A stretch of DNA of 32,753 nt, taken from assembly GCA_025964065.1 (NCBI GenBank), contig JAOPZO010000257.1, positions 1 through 32,753 on the forward strand, given 5' to 3'. Position 1 is the first letter of the stretch. Each line of letters starts with the position of its first letter. Source of the stretch: Solirubrobacterales bacterium (GTDB lineage Bacteria; Actinomycetota; Thermoleophilia; Solirubrobacterales; Solirubrobacteraceae). The notes under the pieces were generated by a model. That model did no database searches. It was not told the origin of the DNA and saw nothing but the letters and a program-made list of their open reading frames with translations. Below are positions 23,457-31,487 of this stretch, piece by piece. The translations under genes were made by a program, and so were the position numbers.

Positions 23457-24362
23457 TCAAGGCCAGGGCCGGCAGGACTGGAACAGCTCCCCGCAACGCT
23501 GGACTGCGCCGGCGGCTTGCAGCGATACGAGATGCCGGTTGATCGTGAGACGCTCGGCAACGTCCACGAGCGGGCCGTGCACGTGCGGTCGGTAGAGGAT
23601 GCGAGCCGTCACCAGCTCGTCAAGGCTCCGGGGCTCGGCCAGCAGCTTCAACACCCGCTGGTCACGCCGGTCCACGACGGCCGCGTACCGCGCGAGGAGC
23701 TCTTCGTACTCCTCCCGGCGCGTGATCACGCCGCGATGATGCCCCGTCACGATCCTCGCCGCAGGCAGCGTCTCGCATCGTCCGAGGCTCGACCTGAACG
23801 CCGCAAGGTCCCCGCCGGCGTCGCCGTAGAACGGCCCGAAGCCCGTGAGGTCCACGTCCCCGAGGATCAGCACGTCGTCGGGCAGCACGTGGAGGCCGCA
23901 GTGCCCCGGCGTGTGCCCGGGGAGGTGGATCGCGGTCACGGTGCGGCCGCCCAGATCCCAGGACGCCCCGTCCTGGAAGGCCGACGCCCCGGGCACCGCG
24001 GCAAACCGGAAGGTCTCGCGCAGGCGGGTCCGCCACCAGTCCAGGGTCTCGCCCGTGGCCCCGCTCGTGTCGGCCATCGCGTCGAACGAGGCGAGCGCCG
24101 GGACATCCGCCGCGTGGCAGTGCACCTCCGCACCCGGCCGGTCCAGTGCGACCGCGTGGTCCTCGTGCGCTTGCGTGAGGACCACCAGGTCGGCCTGCAG
24201 GTCCGCGGGCGTCGAGAGGGTCGAATCCACTTGCAGCACCGCGTCGCGCCCACGGATCAGGGCGGTGACCGCGTCGGGGTACCGTCCGTCGTCGTGGCCG
24301 TGGAGCACCTCCACCCCGGCCGACACGCGGCGGCGCACGGCCCCCGTCGCCTGCGGGCTCAT
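23457..24362 (-). CDS. metallo-beta-lactamase-fold hydrolase with C-terminal helical/winged domain
   Basis: This is a 301-aa MBL-fold protein. The fold is visible from HLPGHTPGHCGLHV, the DDVLILGDVDLTGFGP metal-bridging Asp region and TGHHRG. The first metal motif is unusual: TQAHEDH (63-69), where the first His of HxHxDH is Gln64. Loss of one zinc-1 ligand suggests changed metal content or chemistry. The C-terminal ~80 residues (RDQRVLKLLAEPRSLDELV; INRHLVSLQAAGAV) form the winged-helix-like tail of LACTB2/glyoxalase-II-like hydrolases. It is last in the minus-strand acyl-CoA operon, overlapping the LLM gene by 4 nt. A thioesterase-like role fits the operon but is inferred. Confidence 0.85.
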   Translation of the reverse strand: MSPQATGAVRRRVSAGVEVLHGHDDGRYPDAVTALIRGRDAVLQVDSTLSTPADLQADLVVLTQAHEDHAVALDRPGAEVHCHAADVPALASFDAMADTSGATGETLDWWRTRLRETFRFAAVPGASAFQDGASWDLGGRTVTAIHLPGHTPGHCGLHVLPDDVLILGDVDLTGFGPFYGDAGGDLAAFRSSLGRCETLPAARIVTGHHRGVITRREEYEELLARYAAVVDRRDQRVLKLLAEPRSLDELVTARILYRPHVHGPLVDVAERLTINRHLVSLQAAGAVQRCGELFQSCRPWP

Positions 24363-25390
24363 CCCGCCGGGGACCGGGACGGCGCGACGACGGCGATGAG
24401 CCCGAGCACGTTCTCCCGGACCCGGGCGGGCGTCAGCCCGAAGCTGGGCGCGTACAGGATCGCGTGGTCGAGCAGTCCGTCGTAGCGGCGGAGCCCGTCA
24501 CGGACGTCCTGCGCGGTGCCGGCCACGCCGAGCGCGTCGACCATGCGGTCGCTCACCGCCGCGACCATCGCGGCCATGTCCCGACGCCCGAACGCCGCGC
24601 GGATGGCCTCGCCCTCCGAGGCGAACCCGATGGTCTCGAGCAGCGGCGCGTAGGTCTTGACGGAGCTGTAGAAGGCGATCTGCCCCGCCACCTCGCGGCG
24701 GGCGACCTCGGGACAGTCGTGGACGGCGGCGAGGACGAGCGATGCGATCTGCACCTCCGACGGACGGCGGCCGGTCCTCGCTGCGCCCTTGGCGACCGCC
24801 GGGAGCACGACGTCGGCGATGTACCCGGTGGTGAAGAGCGTATGGCCGAGGAGCCCGTCCGCGACCCGCCCCGCGACCTCGACCATGCGTGGGTTCACCC
24901 CTGCCGTGTAGATCGGGATGTGCTCGCGCAGCGGCGGCTGCAGCTCCCCCGTCGGCCGGAAGTGCAGCCGGTAGAATCGGCCGTCGTGGTCGATCGGCCC
25001 CTCGTGCATCCGCTCGAGCCGCCGCAGCAGACCGACGAGCTCCTCCATCCGGACCGCGGGCGCGTCGGGATCCTGGCCGTGCCAGTCGGAGATCATTCGC
25101 CGCGTGCCGTTCCCGAGACCGAGGACGAGCCGCCCGTCGGAGACCTCGTCCAGGTCGCGCGCCTCCGCGGCGAGCGTCAGTGGTGAGCGCCCGACGCCGT
25201 AGGCGATCGCCGTGCCGACGGTGCAGCGCTCCGTCCGGTGCGCCATCTCGGCGAGCGTGATCGTCGCGGAGCGGTTGTAGAGCTCCGGCGTCCAGGCGGC
25301 CTCCAGCCCGGCGGCGTCCGCTGCCGCGGCGAGCTCCCCCATGGCGCGCACCGACGCGCCCTGGGGCTCGATTCCGATCGTGAGGGCCAT
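24359..25390 (-). CDS. LLM-class flavin/F420-dependent oxidoreductase
   Basis: This is a 343-aa luciferase-like monooxygenase-family protein. Characteristic stretches are AAAADAAGLEAAWTPELYNRS, TAIAYGVGRSPLTLAAEARDLDE, GRLVLGLGNGTRRM and IPIYTAGVNPRMVEVAGRVADG. This is only distantly similar to the LLM protein at 11197-12219. It follows the crotonase with no intergenic base (TAG then ATG) and overlaps the MBL gene by 4 nt, so it belongs to the acyl-CoA operon. F420-dependent LLM proteins are common in actinobacterial lipid and sterol gene clusters. The reaction is unknown. Confidence 0.88.
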   Translation of the reverse strand: MALTIGIEPQGASVRAMGELAAAADAAGLEAAWTPELYNRSATITLAEMAHRTERCTVGTAIAYGVGRSPLTLAAEARDLDEVSDGRLVLGLGNGTRRMISDWHGQDPDAPAVRMEELVGLLRRLERMHEGPIDHDGRFYRLHFRPTGELQPPLREHIPIYTAGVNPRMVEVAGRVADGLLGHTLFTTGYIADVVLPAVAKGAARTGRRPSEVQIASLVLAAVHDCPEVARREVAGQIAFYSSVKTYAPLLETIGFASEGEAIRAAFGRRDMAAMVAAVSDRMVDALGVAGTAQDVRDGLRRYDGLLDHAILYAPSFGLTPARVRENVLGLIAVVAPSRSPAG

Positions 25391-26185
25391 CTACCGCGCG
25401 GTGTACTGCGCAGGGCGCTTCTCGCGGAACGCCTGCAGCGCCTCCCGGAAGTCCGTGCCACGCGTCGCGAGCGTCTGACCGCGGTTCTCCATCTCAACGG
25501 CCTGGGAGAGCGAGCCCGCGTCGACGTTCGCGTTCAGCACGCGCTTGGTGAGCGTCACCCCGAACGGAGTGTTCGCCGCGATCCGCGCCGCCGTGTCGAA
25601 CGCCGCTTCGAGCAGCTCATCCCCCGGCACGACCCGCGTCACGAGCCCGATCGCGAGCGCCTCCTCCGCGCCCACGAACCGCCCGGTCAGCATGATCTCC
25701 GCCGCGCGCGCCATGCCGATCGCCCGTGGAAGCGACCACGAGACGCCGACGTCCCCGGCCGAGAGCCCGATCCGCACGAACGCCGCGTTGAACCGCGCCT
25801 CGGGAGAAGCGATGCGGATGTCCGCGGTCATCGCCAGCCCGAGCCCGCCGCCGGCCGCCGCACCGTTGACCGCGGCGATCACGGGCTGCGGCAGCTCGTG
25901 GATCTTCATGAACGCGCCGGCCCAATGCTGCTGCCCGAGCATCATCTCGTGTGGGCTCATGTCGGGAAGCGAGGACGCCTCGTCGAGGTCGAGCCCGGCG
26001 CAGAACCCGACGCCCGTCCCGGTGATGACGACCGCGCGCGCCTTCCGGTCCTTCTGCAGCGTGTCACAGAGGTCGTGGAGCTCGTCGAACATCTCGAACG
26101 TGATCGCGTTCCGCTGCTTCGGGCGGTTCAGCGTGACGAGCACCACGCCGTCGCGGGGACGCTCGACCAGGAGGGTGTTGTACAT
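25391..26185 (-). CDS. enoyl-CoA hydratase/isomerase (crotonase) family protein
   Basis: This is a 264-aa crotonase-fold protein. The oxyanion-hole segments FCAGLDLDE (61-69) and AVNGAAAGGGLGLAM (105-119) are clear. By alignment from memory to rat enoyl-CoA hydratase, both catalytic Glu positions are replaced (Gly116, Phe136), while Asp145 in GLSAGDVG sits where dienoyl-CoA isomerases carry a catalytic Asp. A non-hydratase activity such as isomerase is therefore possible. Hydration could be done by the MaoC proteins of the same operon. It starts 1 nt after the dehydrogenase stop. Confidence 0.88.
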   Translation of the reverse strand: MYNTLLVERPRDGVVLVTLNRPKQRNAITFEMFDELHDLCDTLQKDRKARAVVITGTGVGFCAGLDLDEASSLPDMSPHEMMLGQQHWAGAFMKIHELPQPVIAAVNGAAAGGGLGLAMTADIRIASPEARFNAAFVRIGLSAGDVGVSWSLPRAIGMARAAEIMLTGRFVGAEEALAIGLVTRVVPGDELLEAAFDTAARIAANTPFGVTLTKRVLNANVDAGSLSQAVEMENRGQTLATRGTDFREALQAFREKRPAQYTAR

Positions 26186-26186
26186 G

Positions 26187-27416
26187 TCAGGCCGCTCCGA
26201 CCAGCGCCGCGGCGCTCGCCTTGCGGAGCTCGGTGCGCGCGATCACCTGCTTGTGCACCTCGTCGGCGCCGTCGCCGATGCGCAGCATGCGGTTGTAGCG
26301 GTACATCGCGGCGAGCGGTGTGTCGTCGCTGACTCCTGCGCCGCCCCACACCTGGATCGCGCGATCGACGACGTTCAGCGCCATCGTCGGCACCACGAGC
26401 TTCGTGACCGAGAGGTCGGTGCGCGCCTCGCGGTTGCCGACCTGGTCGAGCTTCCACGCGGCGTGCGCGGTCAAGAGGCGGGCCTGGTCGATCTCGGCAC
26501 GCGAGGTGGCGATGAACTCCTGGACGAACTGCTTGTCCGCGAGCAGGCTCCCGAACATCGCGCGCGACTGCGCTCGCTGGCACATGAGCTCAAGGGCACG
26601 CTCGGCGACGCCGATGAGCCGCATGCAGTGGTGGATGCGGCCGGGGCCGAGCCGGTCCTGCGAGACCTTGAAGCCGCCGGTCCGCGGCCCGAGCGTGGAC
26701 TCCTCGACGGGCACGCGGCAGTCCTCGAAGCGGAGCTCCCAGTGCCCCGGCCCGGCGGTGTGGCCCATGTTCGACAGGGGGCGGACGTATTCGAAGCCGG
26801 GCGTGTCGGTCGGGACCAGGAGCATCGTCGCGCGCTTGTGCTTCGCGGCCTCCGGGTCGGTGACCGCCATGACGATCGCGACCTGCGCTCCCAGCGCGTT
26901 GGTACACCACCACTTGCGCCCGTTGATGACCCAGTCGCTTCCGTCCTGGACGGCGAGGCAGCCGAGGCCGGTCGGGTCGGAGCCGGGCGTGTCCGGCTCG
27001 GTCATCGCGTAGCAGGAGCGGATGTCGCCCTCGAGCAGCGGCTCGAGCCAGCGCTCGCGCTGGTGGTGCGTCGCGTGCTCGGCGAGGATCTCCATGTTCC
27101 CGGAGTCCGGCGGCTGGCAGTTGAAGACGTACGGCGCGACGAGCGTGCTGCGGCCCATCTCCTCACAGAGCACCCCGTACTCGCCGTTCGTGAGCCCCGG
27201 CCCGTCGTCGCGCGACGGCAGGAACAGGTTCCACAGCCCCGCCGCCTTCGCCTGCTCGCGCAGCGCCACGACGATCCCCGGGAACGCCGTCCGAGCGCCG
27301 ACCTCGTCGTCGAACGCCGCGACCGCCTCGTCCTCGACCGGGTACACGTGTTCCTGCATGAAGCCGCGCAGCTGCTCCAGCAGCGCCTTGCAGCGATCGG
27401 TCGGCTCGAAGTCCAC
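26187..27416 (-). CDS. acyl-CoA dehydrogenase, ACAD10/11-like
   Basis: This is a 409-aa FAD-dependent acyl-CoA dehydrogenase of the ACAD10/ACAD11 type. Key blocks are MTEPDTPGSDPTGL, VINGRKWWCTNALG, RLGPGRIHHCMRLIG and RIGDGADEVH. In the last motif Asp takes the place of the medium-chain catalytic Glu, which is usual in this subfamily. The start is GTG 27416 with GAGGGAG just upstream. It begins 69 nt after the MaoC stop and is followed tightly by the crotonase (1 nt gap). It would introduce the 2,3-double bond in an acyl-CoA whose identity is not evident. Confidence 0.92.
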   Translation of the reverse strand: MDFEPTDRCKALLEQLRGFMQEHVYPVEDEAVAAFDDEVGARTAFPGIVVALREQAKAAGLWNLFLPSRDDGPGLTNGEYGVLCEEMGRSTLVAPYVFNCQPPDSGNMEILAEHATHHQRERWLEPLLEGDIRSCYAMTEPDTPGSDPTGLGCLAVQDGSDWVINGRKWWCTNALGAQVAIVMAVTDPEAAKHKRATMLLVPTDTPGFEYVRPLSNMGHTAGPGHWELRFEDCRVPVEESTLGPRTGGFKVSQDRLGPGRIHHCMRLIGVAERALELMCQRAQSRAMFGSLLADKQFVQEFIATSRAEIDQARLLTAHAAWKLDQVGNREARTDLSVTKLVVPTMALNVVDRAIQVWGGAGVSDDTPLAAMYRYNRMLRIGDGADEVHKQVIARTELRKASAAALVGAA

Positions 27417-27485
27417 GTGCGCTCCCTCGGGGTCGTTCGGCGCGAGACTACGCTGCCGGCTGCCGCGCCGGAACCGGCCGAACCG

Positions 27486-27881
27486 CTAGTCGGGCGGGAC
27501 GATCCCGCGAGGGACGACCAGCAGCGCCTGAAGCACCTCGACCCCGTCCTGGCCGACGACCGCGATGGACAGCACGACGTCGCCCGCGTGCACCGTCGGC
27601 GGCTCGGCGCGGCAGGTGAGCGTGTCGCCGAGGCGGGTGGGCGCGCGGTAGGCGACGTCGAGGCAGACGCCGGGCGGCACGCCGCTTCCCCCGAGCCAAC
27701 CGGCGACCGCCTCCCACACCACCTGGAGCGCGATCGGGCCGTGCGCGATGACCCCGCCGAACGGCCCGGCGGCCGCGTAGTCCGGGTCGACGTGCAGCGG
27801 GTTGCAGTCGCCCGAGAGCGCCGCGTACGCGTCGATCGCGCCCTGGCCGACGGTATGGACGACCTCCGGGAACGGCCTCAT
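27486..27881 (-). CDS. MaoC-like (R)-specific hydratase subunit
   Basis: This is a 131-aa hot-dog-fold MaoC protein with the hydratase-2 motif IDAYAALSGDCNPLHVDPDYA, containing the catalytic Asp and His, and GGVIAHGPIAL. It is half the length of a double-hot-dog hydratase and overlaps the preceding partner gene by 4 nt (ATGA). The two probably form a heteromeric enoyl-CoA hydratase. A paralogous pair lies at 31056-31855. ATG 27881 is chosen for the overlap; a longer in-frame start exists at 27905. Confidence 0.88.
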   Translation of the reverse strand: MRPFPEVVHTVGQGAIDAYAALSGDCNPLHVDPDYAAAGPFGGVIAHGPIALQVVWEAVAGWLGGSGVPPGVCLDVAYRAPTRLGDTLTCRAEPPTVHAGDVVLSIAVVGQDGVEVLQALLVVPRGIVPPD

Positions 27882-28288
27882 TCCGGCGCCGCCAGGATCG
27901 TCCACTCGACCACCGCGGCGAGGTCGTCCGCCTGATGGACGGCGAACGTGAACGTCGTCTGCAGCCCGTTGTGCGCCTCGCGCTGCGCGCTCACCCGCAC
28001 GGCGACGCGCACGCTCGCTCCGGCGGGCAGCGGCGCATGGACGGTGAAGCGCTGGCGGACGAGCACGCCACCCGGCGGGATGCCGCGGAGTGCCCGCCGG
28101 AGCACCCGGAGCGTGACGAGCGGGAGCACGCCGCCCGGCGCGTGCTCCCCTTCGGCCACCACGCCGATCGCGCCGCGCAGCTGGTCGCTGACCGGCGCCA
28201 GCTCCTCGACGAAGGACCCGAGCCGGTCGCCGGCCGACAGCTCCGCGTAGCGCAGCTCGGACAGCACGGGAACGCCCTCGAGGCTCAC
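27878..28288 (-). CDS. MaoC/FAS1-like dehydratase partner subunit
   Basis: This is a 136-aa hot-dog protein without the catalytic Asp-His motif. It starts SLEGVPVLSELRYAELSAGDRLGSF and contains GGVLPLVTLRVLRRALRGIPPGGVLVRQRF. It corresponds to the substrate-binding half of paired MaoC hydratases, as in mycobacterial two-subunit hydratases. The start GTG 28288 overlaps the oxidoreductase stop (GTGA), and its stop overlaps the catalytic MaoC start. Co-translation at both ends supports a stable complex. Confidence 0.85.
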   Translation of the reverse strand: MSLEGVPVLSELRYAELSAGDRLGSFVEELAPVSDQLRGAIGVVAEGEHAPGGVLPLVTLRVLRRALRGIPPGGVLVRQRFTVHAPLPAGASVRVAVRVSAQREAHNGLQTTFTFAVHQADDLAAVVEWTILAAPE

Positions 28289-29268
28289 GTGAGGTCCAGC
28301 ACGATCTTGCCGGTGAGCGTGCGCCCCTCGATGAGGTGGTGCGCGCGGTGGATGTCCTCCGGCCCCATCACCGTCACCTGCGGCGTCAGCTCGCCCGCCA
28401 GGAACAGGCGCTGGACCTCGTCGAACGCGGCCTGCGGCTCGGCGGGATCCTCGTCGGCCACGCGCGCGACGACGAAGCCGACGATCGTCTGGCCGCGGGG
28501 CATCAGCGCGCGCACGTCGACGGTCGCGGGCTCCTGGCTCGCCGAGCCGACCACGACGTAGCACCCGTTGAACGCGAGCGCCTTCAGCGACGGCGCGAAG
28601 AGCGGCCCGCCGACCCCGTCGATGACGATGTCCGCGCCCCTGCCGGCGGTGAGCTCCCGCACCCCGGCGGCCAGCGTGTCCGGGTCGGCGAGCAGCGTCT
28701 CGGCAGCACCGTGCGTGCGGGCGACCGCGAGCTTCGCCGCCGTGGACGCCGTCGCGATGCCGCGTGCCCCGAGTCGCGCGCAGAGCTGCAGGCAGAGCCC
28801 GCCGAGCCCGCCTGCGCCGGCGTGCACGAGCACCGTGTCGCCGGCGCCGACCTGCGCGTAGCGCTGGACCGCGTAGAGCGCCGTGACACCCTGGGTGAAG
28901 AGCGCAGCGGCCTGCTGCGCGCTCACCCCGTCCGCGACGCGGAAGACCCGGCTCGCGGGGACGAGCACGGTGTCCGCGTAGCCGCCGCCCCCGTCGGTGA
29001 ACGCGAGCACGGTGCTCCCCACGCCCGGCCCGGCGAGCACGCGCCCCGCGACCTCGAAGCCCGGCGTCATCGTCAGCGGCTGGTCGCGCCGGTACTCGCC
29101 GCGGCGCACCATGGTGTCGGCGAAGTTGACCCCGATCGCCTCGACGCGGATCAGGACCTCCCCCTCCCCTCGCGCGGGGAGCTCGCCGTCCTCCCACGCC
29201 ATCACCTCCGGTGGGCCGAACCGTTCGAGGACCACGTGACGCCGGGCGTGCATGCCGAGGACGCTCAT
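28285..29268 (-). CDS. zinc-free medium-chain dehydrogenase / quinone oxidoreductase family
   Basis: This is a 327-aa NADPH-dependent MDR-superfamily reductase: VVLERFGPPEVMAWED, GVNFADTMVRRGEY, TPGFEVAGRV, the nucleotide loop HAGAGGLGGLCLQL, and VIDGVGGPLF. It lacks the structural-zinc cysteines of alcohol dehydrogenases. It could reduce an enone, quinone or enoyl-CoA. It is the first gene of the seven-gene minus-strand operon; the start ATG 29268 is chosen, with ATG 29253 possible. The promoter region is shared with the divergent acyl-CoA synthetase and contains an inverted repeat. Confidence 0.88.
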   Translation of the reverse strand: MSVLGMHARRHVVLERFGPPEVMAWEDGELPARGEGEVLIRVEAIGVNFADTMVRRGEYRRDQPLTMTPGFEVAGRVLAGPGVGSTVLAFTDGGGGYADTVLVPASRVFRVADGVSAQQAAALFTQGVTALYAVQRYAQVGAGDTVLVHAGAGGLGGLCLQLCARLGARGIATASTAAKLAVARTHGAAETLLADPDTLAAGVRELTAGRGADIVIDGVGGPLFAPSLKALAFNGCYVVVGSASQEPATVDVRALMPRGQTIVGFVVARVADEDPAEPQAAFDEVQRLFLAGELTPQVTVMGPEDIHRAHHLIEGRTLTGKIVLDLT

Positions 29269-29289
29269 GGCCCCGGCACGCCAGGACAA

Positions 29290-29312
29290 CTGTCCGTTAC
29301 GCCAGCGGACAG
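29290..29312. promoter_or_regulatory. inverted repeat in divergent promoter
   Basis: CTGTCCG and CGGACAG are perfect 7-bp arms 9 bp apart. GGACA-AC-TGTCC (29284-29295) overlaps the left arm, giving three copies of a GGACA half-site. It lies between the oxidoreductase operon (-) and the acyl-CoA synthetase (+), a good place for a shared operator. Confidence 0.5.
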
Positions 29313-29341
29313 GACGCCCGCCGCGGCTTAGCGTCGGGCGC

Positions 29342-31003
29342 ATGGACGTCACGAACCTGCACCACCGCCGGGCCACGGAGCGCTGGGAGCGCGTGAGCGT
29401 CGGCGACATCTTCGAGCGGCTGACGTGGAGCTACCCGGACAAGGACGCGATCGTCGCCTGGGAGGGCGCGTTCGCGGACCCGGCGCTCGAGCGGGTCACC
29501 TACGCGCAAGCCGACGCGCTCGCCAACCGCATCGCGAACGCGCTGCTCGCCCACGGCCTCGGACGCGGGGACCGCGTGATGCTCTTCTGCGAGAACTCGG
29601 TCGAGGCGTACCTCACGAAGTTCGGCATCGCCAAGGCCGGCCTGACCTGCGTGCCGATCAATCCGATGATGGCCCCGGACGTCGTCGCCTACCTGATCGA
29701 CAAGGCCGAGCCGGCGTTCGCGATCGTGGACGCGGAGCTGTGGCCCAAGGCGGAGGAGGCGTTCGCGCTGCGCGGCCTCTCCCCCGACGTGACGATCGAG
29801 ATCGGCGGCGACGCGATCGACGGCACGGTCGGCTTCTCCGCCTGGGTCGCGGCGGCCGCCACAAGCGAGCCGGACGTCGAGATCCATGCCGACGACATCT
29901 GGGAGATCATCTTCACCTCGGGCACGACGGCGATGCCGAAGGGCGCGATGATCTCGCACAACTACAGCTACCTCGGCGCCTACTCCTTCGCCCTCACGCT
30001 GACCCGCGGCGTGCGCATCGAGTGCGACCTCACCCTCTGCAGCTTCCTGCCGCTGATCTACCACATCGCCGACCAGATCTTCTCGTTCCCGGCGTTCCTC
30101 GCCGGCGGCACACTCGTGATCGGCCGTGGGTTCGACCCTGCGCACGTCGGGCAGGCGATAGCGCGCGAGCGGGCGACCGCGCTGTGGAGCGGCTCCCCCG
30201 CCATGCTCGGCGACGTGCTCGCCGCGCTCGAGCGCGAGGACCACGACGCGAGCACGCTCGGGGTCGTCGTCTACGGCTGGACGGCCGCGCCGCCCGAGCT
30301 GATCGCCGGGCTGAAGGCGCGGTGCGGGGAGCAGCTCGTCGCGGTCGAGATCCTCGGCCAGACCGAGGCGATCTCCTGCCACCGTTTCTGGCCCGACAAG
30401 TGGCCCGAGGTGTTCGCGGCGACCGCGCCCGCGACGAACTACGTCGGCGTCCCGAATCCGATGGTCGCCGCCGACCTCGTGGACGAGGAGGGCAACTCGC
30501 TGCGCGGCACCGTCGGCATTCCCGGCGAGGTCGTCTACCGCTCCCCTGTCGTCACGGCCGGCTACTACCGCGACGAGGAGCAGACCCGCGCGGCCTTCCG
30601 CGGCGGCTGGTTCCACTCCGGCGACGTCTGCACCTACGACGAGCAGGGCCTGCGGATCATGGTCGACCGCTCGAAGGACATCGTCAAGAGCGGCGGCGAG
30701 AACGTCTCGAGCCTGCGCGTCGAGGCGGTGCTGGTGCAGCACGCCGACGTCGGCAAGGCCGCCGTCGTCGGGCTCCCGCACGAGCGCTGGGGCGAGGCGG
30801 TCACCGCCTTCGTCGTCGCCGCGGAGGGCGCCAGGCCCGACACCGACGCGCTCGTCGCCTGGGCCAAGGAGCGGCTCGCGGGGTTCGAGGCGCCGAAGCG
30901 GATCGTGGTCGTCGACGAGCTCCCGGTGACGGTCGGCGGGAAGGTCCTCAAGTACAAGCTGCGCGCGGCGAACGCCGCGCTCTACGACGCCGTGGGCAGC
31001 TGA
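29342..31003 (+). CDS. acyl-CoA synthetase (AMP-forming, ANL superfamily)
   Basis: This is a 553-aa fatty-acid/aromatic-acid CoA ligase that activates a carboxylate via acyl-AMP. The ATP loop is FTSGTTAMPKGAMISH (191-206). Also present are GQTEA, GWFHSGDV, the hinge region DRSKDIVKSGGENVSS and the A10 lysine Lys534 in VGGKVLKYKLR. ATG 29342 begins MDVTNLHHRR, after 73 bp of divergent promoter. Downstream lie an 18-bp palindrome and a MaoC pair on the same strand. It most likely feeds the acyl-CoA degradation genes on both sides. Chain length and substrate are not readable. Confidence 0.92.
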   Translation: MDVTNLHHRRATERWERVSVGDIFERLTWSYPDKDAIVAWEGAFADPALERVTYAQADALANRIANALLAHGLGRGDRVMLFCENSVEAYLTKFGIAKAGLTCVPINPMMAPDVVAYLIDKAEPAFAIVDAELWPKAEEAFALRGLSPDVTIEIGGDAIDGTVGFSAWVAAAATSEPDVEIHADDIWEIIFTSGTTAMPKGAMISHNYSYLGAYSFALTLTRGVRIECDLTLCSFLPLIYHIADQIFSFPAFLAGGTLVIGRGFDPAHVGQAIARERATALWSGSPAMLGDVLAALEREDHDASTLGVVVYGWTAAPPELIAGLKARCGEQLVAVEILGQTEAISCHRFWPDKWPEVFAATAPATNYVGVPNPMVAADLVDEEGNSLRGTVGIPGEVVYRSPVVTAGYYRDEEQTRAAFRGGWFHSGDVCTYDEQGLRIMVDRSKDIVKSGGENVSSLRVEAVLVQHADVGKAAVVGLPHERWGEAVTAFVVAAEGARPDTDALVAWAKERLAGFEAPKRIVVVDELPVTVGGKVLKYKLRAANAALYDAVGS

Positions 31004-31020
31004 CTGGCGCTAGCGCCAGT
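31003..31020. promoter_or_regulatory. perfect 18-bp palindrome after the synthetase stop
   Basis: ACTGGCGCTAGCGCCAGT is perfectly self-complementary with no loop bases. It begins at the last base of the synthetase stop codon and lies 35 bp before the MaoC start. It could be an operator or a compact RNA hairpin that reduces read-through. The lack of a T-tract makes an operator slightly more likely. Confidence 0.5.
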
Positions 31021-31055
31021 TGCTCGCGCGCCGGGCGTGTCCGAGGGTCAGGAGG

Positions 31056-31487
31056 ATGAGCGATACCCCAGTCCTGTCGAACGTGACCTACGACGAGCTC
31101 GTCACCGGCGCCCGGATGGGACCGTACGCCGAGCACGTCTCCGCGGCGGCCGCGGCGCAGCTCGCCGGCGCCATCGGCGAGCCGGTCGCGGTCTCCGACG
31201 CGCCGCCGGCCGTGTTCCCCGTCCTCTTCCTGAAGGGCCTGCGCCGGGCGATGGGCGGGATCCCGCCGGGCAGCGTCCTGGCCAAGCAGGAGCTCGAGTT
31301 CCATGCCGTGCTCCCGGTCGACTCCGACGTGGCGATCACGGTCTGGGTCGGCGACAAGCAGGTGCGCCGCGAGCGCCCGTTCGTGACGATCGAGTTCGAC
31401 GTCCGCAGCGCGCAGGACAAGCAGGTCGTCACGGGCCGCAAGGTCATCGTGTGGCCCACCGGGCCCGGACAGGAGGCAGCAGCATGA
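31056..31487 (+). CDS. MaoC/FAS1-like dehydratase partner subunit (second pair)
   Basis: This is a 143-aa hot-dog protein. It is paralogous to the gene at 27878-28288: LSNVTYDELVTGARMGPY against LSELRYAELSAGDRLGSF, and KGLRRAMGGIPPGSVLAKQELEF against VLRRALRGIPPGGVLVRQRF. It lacks the catalytic Asp-His motif. ATG 31056 follows AGGAGG almost directly, which is closer than ideal; a TTG at 31020 is an in-frame alternative. It overlaps the next MaoC gene by 4 nt. Confidence 0.87.
   Translation: MSDTPVLSNVTYDELVTGARMGPYAEHVSAAAAAQLAGAIGEPVAVSDAPPAVFPVLFLKGLRRAMGGIPPGSVLAKQELEFHAVLPVDSDVAITVWVGDKQVRRERPFVTIEFDVRSAQDKQVVTGRKVIVWPTGPGQEAAA

Noticed and set aside
27878..29197. 439-codon minus-strand frame
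   Set aside because: Only the last 136 codons are the MaoC-like subunit; the rest is antisense-frame shadow of the quinone oxidoreductase gene.
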